From an uncultured Paracoccaceae bacterium (GTDB taxonomy: Bacteria > Pseudomonadota > Alphaproteobacteria > Rhodobacterales > Rhodobacteraceae): DNA of 5,032 nt. The stretch is taken from the NCBI GenBank assembly GCA_913054485.1, contig CAJXHQ010000288.1, positions 1 through 5,032 of the forward strand. Direction: 5' to 3'. The notes beneath the pieces are model-generated. The model had not been told where the DNA came from. It made no database searches and worked only from the letters and a program-made list of their open reading frames with translations. A program made the position numbers and the translations under genes. This document shows, piece by piece, positions 1 through 5,032 of this stretch. How positions within the stretch are numbered: the stretch's first letter is position 1; the number at the start of each line of letters is the position of its first letter.

Positions 1-537
1 CCAGCGGCCCGAAGCCTTGCCCTTCCAGGATGCCCCCATGGTATGGGCACAGTCCTCGATGACGGTGATGCCTGCGCCATCGCATATCTCCATCAGCCGT
101 TCCATGTCGCAGAGATGCCCGCGCATATGGGAAAGCATCAGCACCTTGGCCTCATCTGCCTTGGCCGCCAGGTCGTCCAGATCAATCACCAGACCTTCGG
201 TGACTCCGACAAACACCGGCTCCGCCCCGACCGAAGCGATGGACCCCGGCACCGGGGCCAGGGTGAAGGCATTGGTCAGCACCTTGTCGCCCGGCTTCAC
301 GCCAACAGCGCGCAGGGCCGTGGCCAGCGCATAGCCGCCCGAGGCCGCAGCAAGGCAGTATTTCGCGCCGGTCTGATCCGCGAACTCGCGCTCCAGCAGC
401 GCTGTCTCCCCAGCCTCATCGCCCGCCACATTGTAGCGGTGGATACGCCCGTGCTGAAGCACCGCCATGGCGGCGGCAATGGCGTCTTCGGGGATGGGTT
501 CCTGCTGGGTGAAATTACCCTTGAAAATCTCTGTCAT
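1..537 (-). CDS. DegT/DnrJ/EryC1/StrS-family PLP aminotransferase, N-terminal part (cut by left edge)
   Basis: The minus strand has an open frame from an ATG at 535-537 to the window edge, giving 179 codons of a protein whose family is usually about 370-400 residues. The fold-type I PLP layout is visible. A glycine-rich turn (AAASGGYAL, residues 63-71) sits where the family normally has SGT-A-L and contacts the PLP phosphate. A TNAFTLAP segment (88-95) matches the usual P-TF-A stretch. The IEDCAH motif (160-165) carries Asp162, expected to bind the pyridine nitrogen, with His165 where many members have Gln. The Schiff-base lysine lies beyond the edge. Family enzymes transaminate keto-sugars or related carbonyl compounds in the cytosol; the substrate here is unknown. 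An in-frame ATG at 556-558 would add seven residues (MLRRNAA). Neither start has a clear Shine-Dalgarno site, and I chose 537 because MTEIFKGN gives a typical N-terminus. The gene diverges from the MmgE/PrpD gene. Family is fairly certain; function is not. Confidence 0.85.
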   Translation of the reverse strand, partial: MTEIFKGNFTQQEPIPEDAIAAAMAVLQHGRIHRYNVAGDEAGETALLEREFADQTGAKYCLAAASGGYALATALRAVGVKPGDKVLTNAFTLAPVPGSIASVGAEPVFVGVTEGLVIDLDDLAAKADEAKVLMLSHMRGHLCDMERLMEICDGAGITVIEDCAHTMGASWKGKASGRW

Positions 538-675
538 GGCGGCATTTCTGCGGAGCATCGCAGCAAGGTCAAGGGGCAGGCTGCGGATTTCAGGAGTTGA
601 ATGGTTTATCTGTACGCGTCCGAAAATGACGCAAAAGAAGAAGAACCGCCCTTCGGATCAGGATAGACCCGGCCC
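538..675. other. Divergent intergenic region, aminotransferase / MmgE-PrpD
   Basis: These 138 bp separate two divergently transcribed genes and should contain both promoters. I see no convincing -35/-10 pair for the rightward gene. A short inverted repeat, TCCGAA at 619-624 and TTCGGA at 652-657 with a 27-base gap, lies just before the MmgE/PrpD start and could be a weak regulator site or chance. A 17-codon reading frame (626-679, MTQKKKNRPSDQDRPGP) ends in an ATGA overlap with the MmgE/PrpD start codon but has no ribosome-binding site. Confidence 0.5.
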
Positions 676-1995
676 ATGACACAGATTGCACCCAACCCGA
701 TTGACTTCACGCTGGGCCTGACATGGTCCGACCTTCCCGCGCAAGTGCGCCTTCAGGCCAAGTTGAACATCCTCGATACACTCGGCATTGGGGCCGGCGG
801 TTTGGGCACAAAACTCAGCACCATCACCCGCAACCACAGCGCCGAGGTTTATGGCGGCGCGCTGCCGATGCTGTATGACGGGCGCGCCGTCTCAGCGCCG
901 GGATGGGCGCTGGCAGCGGGGATCACCATCGACTCCCTTGACGGGCATGACGGCTATAACCCGGCCAAGGGCCATATTGCGGCCCCGATGATGCCCGCAG
1001 CGCTGGCGCTGGGCATGGCGCACGGGATCAGCGGTGAAGAGTTTCTCGCAAATATCGTGGCCGGCTACGAGATCGGCGGACGCACCGCTGAGGCGCAGCA
1101 TGGCACGGTGCCGGACTATCATACCTCCGGCAGCTGGGGCGCAGTGGCCGCGGCCGCGGTGGGCGCGCGCATCGCCGGGCTGGACCGCGAGCAGCTGCGT
1201 CACGCCATCGGCATTGCCGAATACCACGGGCCGCGCAGCCAGATGATGCGCTGCATCGACTATCCGACCATGGTGAAGGACGGCGCCGGCTGGGGCGCGA
1301 TGACAGGTGTTTCCGCGGTGATGATGGCCGCGCGCGGCTTCACTGGTGCGCCCGCCCTGACGGTGGAACAGGCGCCGGACTACTGGGGCGACCTCGGCCA
1401 GCGCTGGATCACCTGCCAGCAGTATTACAAACCCTTCCCGGTCTGCCGCTGGGCCCAAGGTCCCATCGAAGGCATTCTGGAGCTGATGGAAAAACACAGC
1501 ATCACCCATGATCAGGTGGAGCGGATCGAGGCCACCACCTTCCACGAAAGCGTGCGGCTGGCGACCAAGACCCCGCGAAACACCGAGGAAGCGCAGTATT
1601 CGACCTCCTTCCCCTGTGCGGTGGCGCTGGTGAAAGGCACGGTTGATCCGGAGCATATCGCCGACGATGCGCTAAACGATCCTGATGTGCTGCGCCACTC
1701 TAACGCCATGGTCATGCTGGAGAGCGATTACGCCAACGAACACTTCCCGCAGCGCCGCTTTGCCAAGGTGGCCCTGCTGATGAAGGACGGGCGGCGGCTG
1801 GAAGGCGATTACCTTGAACCGCGCTGGAGCCCGGACACCCAGCCCACAGAAGGTGACCTGCGCGCCAAGTTCCATAGCGTTGCCGCGCCAGTGCTGGGGG
1901 CCGAACGCGCCGCCGCTATTGAAGCGGCAATAGATACTTTGGAAAACACCAGCCTGACGGCGCTGACGGATCTGCTGGTTCAGCCGATCAGCTGA
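676..1995 (+). CDS. MmgE/PrpD-superfamily protein (dehydratase/decarboxylase-like), substrate unknown
   Basis: This complete 439-residue protein has the usual length for the MmgE/PrpD superfamily, which includes 2-methylcitrate dehydratase (PrpD) and cis-aconitate decarboxylase. The opening (FTLGLTW to LNILDTLGIGAGG) is the typical first helix pair. Active-site-type positions are Asp89, His91 and His100 in the SLDGHDGYNPAKGH stretch (87-100), His149 in YHTSGSWG, Lys201 in MVKDGAGWG and Lys252 in YKPFPVCRW (251-259). The C-terminal smaller domain begins around residue 265-280 and includes QYSTSFPCAVAL. From memory of the cis-aconitate decarboxylase active site, the residue five after the Lys252 equivalent should be His; here it is Cys257, as in many uncharacterised relatives, which argues against itaconate synthesis. 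There is no signal peptide, so it is likely cytosolic. AGGA at 660-663 is a possible but distant ribosome-binding site. Its 3' end overlaps the convergent HAD gene. PrpB/PrpC partners are absent here, so a methylcitrate role is unsupported. Confidence 0.9.
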   Translation: MTQIAPNPIDFTLGLTWSDLPAQVRLQAKLNILDTLGIGAGGLGTKLSTITRNHSAEVYGGALPMLYDGRAVSAPGWALAAGITIDSLDGHDGYNPAKGHIAAPMMPAALALGMAHGISGEEFLANIVAGYEIGGRTAEAQHGTVPDYHTSGSWGAVAAAAVGARIAGLDREQLRHAIGIAEYHGPRSQMMRCIDYPTMVKDGAGWGAMTGVSAVMMAARGFTGAPALTVEQAPDYWGDLGQRWITCQQYYKPFPVCRWAQGPIEGILELMEKHSITHDQVERIEATTFHESVRLATKTPRNTEEAQYSTSFPCAVALVKGTVDPEHIADDALNDPDVLRHSNAMVMLESDYANEHFPQRRFAKVALLMKDGRRLEGDYLEPRWSPDTQPTEGDLRAKFHSVAAPVLGAERAAAIEAAIDTLENTSLTALTDLLVQPIS

Positions 1996-2642
1996 GCCAC
2001 CATCGCGGGCAGATCCGCAAAATCATTCAGCAACCCTTCGGGCGTGAGCGCGGCCATGTCGTCGCCCGAGGGGCCAAAGGTCACCAGAATTGACGGCACA
2101 CCGGCCGCCGCCGAGGTCTTGCGGTCAGTGTCGCTGTCACCGATCAGGATGGTTTTTGCCGGGTTGCCGCCTGCGCGGCGGGCGGCCTCGAACAGCGGTT
2201 CCGGATCGGGCTTGCGCACCGGCAGCGTGTCCGCTCCGATCAGCGAGGCAAAGGCATCGCGCACCCCGAGGCTCCGCATCAGCTGTTCGGCCAGGCCTTC
2301 GGGCTTGTTGGTGCAGATGCCGACGCCGTAGCCGGCGGTTTTAAGCGCCTCCACCGCCTCCATTGCGCCGGGATAGAGCACGGTATGGTGGTCAATCGCA
2401 TCGCGGTAGGCGTCCAGAAGGACGGGGTAGAATTCATCCACCGTGGCGGCATCAAACCGGCCCGCGCGCGTCAGCCCGTGGGTCAGCATGTTGCGCCCGC
2501 CGCGCAGCGCGATACCTGCGTCCGACGGATGGGTCAGCATGTCGCCAAGCCCCATCTGGCGGAAACAATGGTTGGCAGCCGCAAGTAGATCGCCCGACGT
2601 ATCGGCCAATGTGCCGTCCAGATCGAAGATAACAGTTCTCAT
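1980..2642 (-). CDS. HAD subfamily IA hydrolase, phosphoglycolate phosphatase-like
   Basis: The 220-residue protein shows all four HAD motifs. Motif I is DLDGT, with nucleophile Asp7 and acid/base Asp9. Motif II is the threonine of CTNKP (Thr111). Motif III is Lys144 in RKPDPEP, and motif IV is GDSDTD (168-173) with the magnesium-binding aspartates. A helical C1 cap occupies about residues 15-85. Length, cap and the CTNKP and GDSDTD wording fit the phosphoglycolate phosphatase (Gph) group, which dephosphorylates 2-phosphoglycolate from DNA 3'-end repair or oxygenase side reactions. HAD substrates are hard to predict, so another small phosphate ester remains possible. The start at 2640-2642 is supported by GGAG five bases upstream; a longer frame opening with TTG at 2684 adds 14 unconserved-looking residues and has no well-spaced ribosome-binding site. 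The gene diverges from glmU across 130 bp and converges on the MmgE/PrpD gene with a 16-bp overlap. Confidence 0.9.
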   Translation of the reverse strand: MRTVIFDLDGTLADTSGDLLAAANHCFRQMGLGDMLTHPSDAGIALRGGRNMLTHGLTRAGRFDAATVDEFYPVLLDAYRDAIDHHTVLYPGAMEAVEALKTAGYGVGICTNKPEGLAEQLMRSLGVRDAFASLIGADTLPVRKPDPEPLFEAARRAGGNPAKTILIGDSDTDRKTSAAAGVPSILVTFGPSGDDMAALTPEGLLNDFADLPAMVAQLIG

Positions 2643-2647
2643 CCCAG

Positions 2648-2651
2648 CTCC
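2648..2651 (-). promoter_or_regulatory. Shine-Dalgarno site of the HAD hydrolase gene
   Basis: On the minus strand GGAG lies five bases before the ATG at 2640-2642. It decides the start in favour of MRTVIFDLDGT rather than the upstream TTG at 2682-2684. This places the DxDGT motif at the very N-terminus, as is usual in this family. Confidence 0.65.
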
Positions 2652-2713
2652 ACTTAGGCGTGTTTCCGCCGCTCGGTATTGCAATCCGAAACGTCATTTG
2701 ATGGCGCTATCGC

Positions 2714-2741
2714 TTGCGCCCTGCCCCACAGCGGATAAAAC
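2714..2741 (+). promoter_or_regulatory. Possible sigma70-type promoter of glmU
   Basis: TTGCGC (2714-2719) and TAAAAC (2736-2741) are separated by 16 bases and would give a transcript start near 2748, about 25 bases before the glmU ATG. The match is only moderate: TTG of the -35 and four of six bases of the -10. It is the best pair I see in the region and is offered as a candidate only. Confidence 0.25.
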
Positions 2742-2772
2742 GGCAGCAACAAAAACTCGAAGAGAATTACGC

Positions 2773-4128
2773 ATGAGCATTGCCCTCGTCATATTGGCCG
2801 CCGGAAAAGGCACGCGGATGAACTCGGACCTGCCGAAGGTCCTGCACCCCATCGCGCAGGCCCCGATGCTGGCCCATGCCATGCGGGCGGGTGCGGCGCT
2901 GGAGCCGGAACGCACCCTCATCGTAGCGGGCCACGGGGCCGAGGCTGTGACCCAGACCGTGGCGGACATTGACGAGACCGCCGAGGTGGTTCTGCAGGAA
3001 GAACAGCTGGGCACCGCCCATGCGGTCGATCAGGCACGTGCCGCTTTGGAAGGTTTTGACGGCGACATCGTGGTGATGTTCGGCGACACGCCTTTCCTGT
3101 CGGCTGACACGCTGGAGCGCATGGCAGAGGCCCGCAAGGGGGCTGATCTGGTGATCCTCGGCTTTGAAGCGGCAGACCCCGGCCGCTATGGCCGGCTGGT
3201 GATGCAGGGCGACAGCCTGGAAAAGATCGTCGAGTTCAAGGACGCGACGGAGGCAGAGCGCGCCATCACTTTCTGCAATTCCGGGCTGATGGCGGCCAAG
3301 GCCTCCACCCTGTTTGATCTGATTGCGAAGATCGGCAATGCCAATGCCTCGGAAGAATACTACCTGACCGACGCCGTGGCGCTGGCCCGGGAGGAAGCGC
3401 TGAAAGTCACCGCTGTCGCCTGTGACGAGGCCGAGACACTGGGCATCAATTCCCGCGCTGATCTGGCTGCAGCGGATGCCGTCTTCCAGCAGCGCGCCCG
3501 CGCGGAACTGCTGGATCTGGGCGTTACCCTGATGGCGCCGGAAACCGTGTATCTGGCCTTTGACACATACATCGGCCGCGACACGGTGATCGAACCGAAC
3601 GTGGTCTTCGGCCCCGGCGTCACCGTCGAAAGCGGCGCGCAGATCCGGGCGTTTTCGCATCTGGAAGGCTGCCACATCAGCCGCGGCGCGTTGGTCGGCC
3701 CCTACGCCCGCCTGCGCCCCGGCGCGGAACTGGCAGAGGGCGTGAAGATCGGCAACTTCGTTGAAGTGAAAAACGCCGAACTGGCCGAAGGCGTCAAGGT
3801 GAACCACCTCAGCTACATCGGTGATGCTTCGGTCGGAGCGGGTGCCAACATTGGCGCGGGCACTATCACCTGCAACTACGACGGGGTGATGAAGCATAAG
3901 ACCGAGATCGGCGCAGGCGCCTTTATCGGCTCCGACACCATGCTGGTGGCCCCTGTGAAGGTTGGCAACGAGGCGATGACCGCCACCGGCGCGGTGATCA
4001 CCAAGAACATCGAGGACGGCGCGCTGGCCATCGCCCGCACGCCTCAGGAAAACAAGCCGGGGCGCGCCCGCAAGCTATTTGACATGCTGCGCGCCAAGAA
4101 GGCGAAGCGTGACAAGGGAGAAGGCTGA
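2773..4128 (+). CDS. glmU: Bifunctional UDP-N-acetylglucosamine pyrophosphorylase / glucosamine-1-phosphate N-acetyltransferase GlmU
   Basis: GlmU acetylates glucosamine-1-phosphate with acetyl-CoA (C-terminal domain) and couples the product to UTP (N-terminal domain), making UDP-GlcNAc for peptidoglycan and lipid A in the cytosol. The 451 residues match the family length (E. coli 456). The nucleotidyltransferase signature LAAGKGTRM with PK (8-22; Arg15, Lys22) is followed by QLGTAHA (78-84), GDTPF with metal-binding Asp105, Glu154, Asn169 in NSG and Asn226. The left-handed beta-helix from about residue 245 carries the acetyltransferase residues Arg315, Lys333, catalytic His345, Tyr348 and Asn359, each exactly 18 positions before its E. 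coli counterpart. A basic tail ends the protein. The ATG at 2773 opens directly onto MSIALVILAAGKG; an AAGAGA stretch at 2760-2765 is a weak ribosome-binding site. Its stop codon overlaps glmS, so the two are an operon. All key residues are present, so it should be active and essential. Confidence 0.98.
   Translation: MSIALVILAAGKGTRMNSDLPKVLHPIAQAPMLAHAMRAGAALEPERTLIVAGHGAEAVTQTVADIDETAEVVLQEEQLGTAHAVDQARAALEGFDGDIVVMFGDTPFLSADTLERMAEARKGADLVILGFEAADPGRYGRLVMQGDSLEKIVEFKDATEAERAITFCNSGLMAAKASTLFDLIAKIGNANASEEYYLTDAVALAREEALKVTAVACDEAETLGINSRADLAAADAVFQQRARAELLDLGVTLMAPETVYLAFDTYIGRDTVIEPNVVFGPGVTVESGAQIRAFSHLEGCHISRGALVGPYARLRPGAELAEGVKIGNFVEVKNAELAEGVKVNHLSYIGDASVGAGANIGAGTITCNYDGVMKHKTEIGAGAFIGSDTMLVAPVKVGNEAMTATGAVITKNIEDGALAIARTPQENKPGRARKLFDMLRAKKAKRDKGEG
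4115..4120 (+). promoter_or_regulatory. Shine-Dalgarno site of glmS inside the glmU 3' end
   Basis: AGGGAG lies seven bases before the glmS ATG at 4128, followed by a second purine-rich stretch (AAGG, 4121-4124). With the TGATG stop-start overlap this points to translational coupling, and it leaves no room for a separate leader, ribozyme or small-RNA target between the two genes. Confidence 0.7.
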
Positions 4129-5032
4129 TGTGCGGCATTGTAGGTGTTCTGGGCAACCACGAAGCGGCCCCCATTCTGGTCGAGGCACTGAAGCGTCTTG
4201 AATACCGCGGCTATGACAGCGCAGGCATCGCCACCGTCAATGACGGCGCGCTTGACCGCCGCCGCGCGGTGGGAAAGCTGGTGAACCTGTCGGACCTGCT
4301 GGTGCACGAACCGCTGGCGGGGAAGTCCGGCATCGGCCACACCCGCTGGGCCACCCATGGCGAGCCTTCGGTCAGCAATGCGCACCCGCACCGCGCAGGC
4401 CCCGTCGCTGTGGTCCACAACGGAATTATCGAGAATTACAAGGACCTGCGCGAAGAGCTGGCAGGCTGCGGCATCGGGTTCCAAACCGACACCGACACCG
4501 AAACCGTCGCGCTGATGACCGAACGCTACCTGAAGGACGGCTTCTCGCCCGTTGAAGCCGCCAACAAGACCATTGACCGGCTGGACGGCGCCTTTGCGCT
4601 GGCCTTTCTGTTCGACGGCGAGGAAGACCTGATCGTGGCAGCCCGCAAGGGCTCTCCGCTGGCGATCGGGCACGGCGACGGCGAGATGTTCGTGGGCTCC
4701 GATGCCATCGCATTGGCGCCGCTTACCGACCGCATCACCTATCTGGACGAAGGCGACCGCGCGGTTCTGACCCGCAGCTCGCTGGAAATCCGCGACGCAC
4801 GCGGCGAGCTGGCGAACCGCGCCATCAAGACCGTGCAGGTCGATGCGGCCCGCGTCGACAAGGGCGGCCACAAGCACTTTATGGCCAAAGAAGTCGCCGA
4901 ACAGCCGGTGGTCATCGCCGAGGCCATCCGCCACTACCTGCCCTTGGGCGGCGACGACGTTGTGCTGCCCGGCGATGGTATTGATTTCATGCAGATGGAC
5001 CGGCTGACCAAGGTGGCCTGTGGCACAGCTTT
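4128..5032 (+). CDS. glmS: Glutamine--fructose-6-phosphate aminotransferase (isomerizing) GlmS, N-terminal part (cut by right edge)
   Basis: GlmS converts fructose-6-phosphate and glutamine to glucosamine-6-phosphate and glutamate, the first committed step to UDP-GlcNAc. The window holds 301 of roughly 605 expected codons. The class II glutamine amidotransferase domain is complete. Cys2 becomes the N-terminal nucleophile once Met1 is removed (MCGIVG). Glutamine-site residues are Arg73-Trp74 in HTRWATHGEPS, Asn98-Gly99 in HNGIIEN and Asp123 in TDTDTE. RLEYRGYDSAG (23-33) is also family-typical. The linker HKHFMAKEVAEQP (248-260) corresponds to YRHYMQKEIYEQP of the E. coli enzyme, and the sequence stops at CGTA (298-301), the start of the first SIS sugar-binding domain. 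The ATG at 4128 shares its A with the glmU TGA. UDP-GlcNAc synthesis is therefore encoded by adjacent genes that are probably co-translated. Catalytic residues are intact in the visible part. Confidence 0.97.
   Translation, partial: MCGIVGVLGNHEAAPILVEALKRLEYRGYDSAGIATVNDGALDRRRAVGKLVNLSDLLVHEPLAGKSGIGHTRWATHGEPSVSNAHPHRAGPVAVVHNGIIENYKDLREELAGCGIGFQTDTDTETVALMTERYLKDGFSPVEAANKTIDRLDGAFALAFLFDGEEDLIVAARKGSPLAIGHGDGEMFVGSDAIALAPLTDRITYLDEGDRAVLTRSSLEIRDARGELANRAIKTVQVDAARVDKGGHKHFMAKEVAEQPVVIAEAIRHYLPLGGDDVVLPGDGIDFMQMDRLTKVACGTA

Larger units (their letters stand above)
2643..2772. other. Divergent intergenic region, HAD hydrolase / glmU
   Basis: These 130 bp lie between the leftward HAD gene and rightward glmU. 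They contain a perfect 8-bp palindrome, ATTGCAAT (2678-2685), and an inverted repeat, GGCGC (2703-2707) with GCGCC (2716-2720) around an 8-base loop, overlapping the candidate -35 of glmU. Both are short enough to be chance. The glmU frame stays open upstream with an in-frame ATG at 2701, giving a possible 24-residue extension (MALSLAP...). That extension precedes the conserved GlmU N-terminus and is unlikely to be translated. Confidence 0.5.

Noticed and set aside
544..572. TTGACC (567-572) and AGAAAT (544-549) on the minus strand, 17 bases apart, as the aminotransferase promoter
   Set aside because: The -10 matches only three of six bases, and transcription would begin almost at the ATG at 537, implying a leaderless mRNA. 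The match is too weak to list as a feature.
43..600. Long plus-strand open frame of 185 codons
   Set aside because: It lies antisense to the aminotransferase frame, which has clear family motifs. The translated product has no recognisable motif and its composition is that of a shadow frame.
892..1656. Minus-strand open frame of 254 codons inside the MmgE/PrpD gene
   Set aside because: It is antisense to a complete, well-supported family member and shows no domain of its own.
2443..2772. Upstream extension of the glmU frame
   Set aside because: The extension would overlap the HAD gene antisense and precede the conserved GlmU N-terminus. The ATG at 2773 gives the standard family start and length.
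2767..3897. Minus-strand open frame of 376 codons opposite glmU
   Set aside because: GC-rich codon bias leaves long antisense frames open. The product is rich in His, Gln and Gly with no recognisable motif, and glmU on the other strand is unambiguous.
4121..4140. glmS ribozyme or other leader riboswitch
   Set aside because: There is no untranslated space between glmU and glmS, and the glmS ribozyme is known from Gram-positive lineages with a long leader, so none can be present here.
4044..4934. Minus-strand open frame of 296 codons opposite glmS
   Set aside because: It is a shadow of glmS and crosses the glmU-glmS junction without a ribosome-binding site or recognisable domain.

Overview
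The window looks like ordinary chromosomal sequence from a GC-rich alphaproteobacterium. A marine-type Rhodobacterales (Roseobacter-group) genome is my best guess, from the GC-ending codon use, the style of the proteins and a glmU-glmS pair next to a HAD phosphatase. That placement is an inference and was not tested by a search. Genes are densely packed, with no intergenic gap above 140 bp and no sign of mobile DNA, CRISPR arrays, tRNA or rRNA.

Layout from left to right. (1) Bases 1-537, minus strand: the N-terminal 179 codons of a DegT/DnrJ/EryC1/StrS-type PLP aminotransferase, cut by the left edge. (2) Bases 538-675: a 138-bp divergent intergenic region. (3) Bases 676-1995, plus strand: a complete MmgE/PrpD-superfamily protein of 439 residues. 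(4) Bases 1980-2642, minus strand: a complete HAD subfamily IA phosphatase resembling phosphoglycolate phosphatase. It converges on the MmgE/PrpD gene and the two coding ends overlap by 16 bp. (5) Bases 2643-2772: a 130-bp divergent intergenic region that should hold the promoters of the HAD gene and of glmU. (6) Bases 2773-4128, plus strand: complete glmU. (7) Bases 4128-5032, plus strand: the first 301 codons of glmS, sharing one base with the glmU stop codon and cut by the right edge.

The right half is a cell-envelope precursor operon. GlmS makes glucosamine-6-phosphate from fructose-6-phosphate and glutamine. GlmU acetylates glucosamine-1-phosphate and then uridylylates it to UDP-N-acetylglucosamine, for peptidoglycan and lipid A. 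The mutase step between them (GlmM) is not encoded here. The left half is a divergent aminotransferase / MmgE-PrpD pair whose substrates cannot be read from the sequence. I found no convincing undescribed system. The least-explained items are the substrate and active-site variation of the MmgE/PrpD protein and its aminotransferase neighbour.
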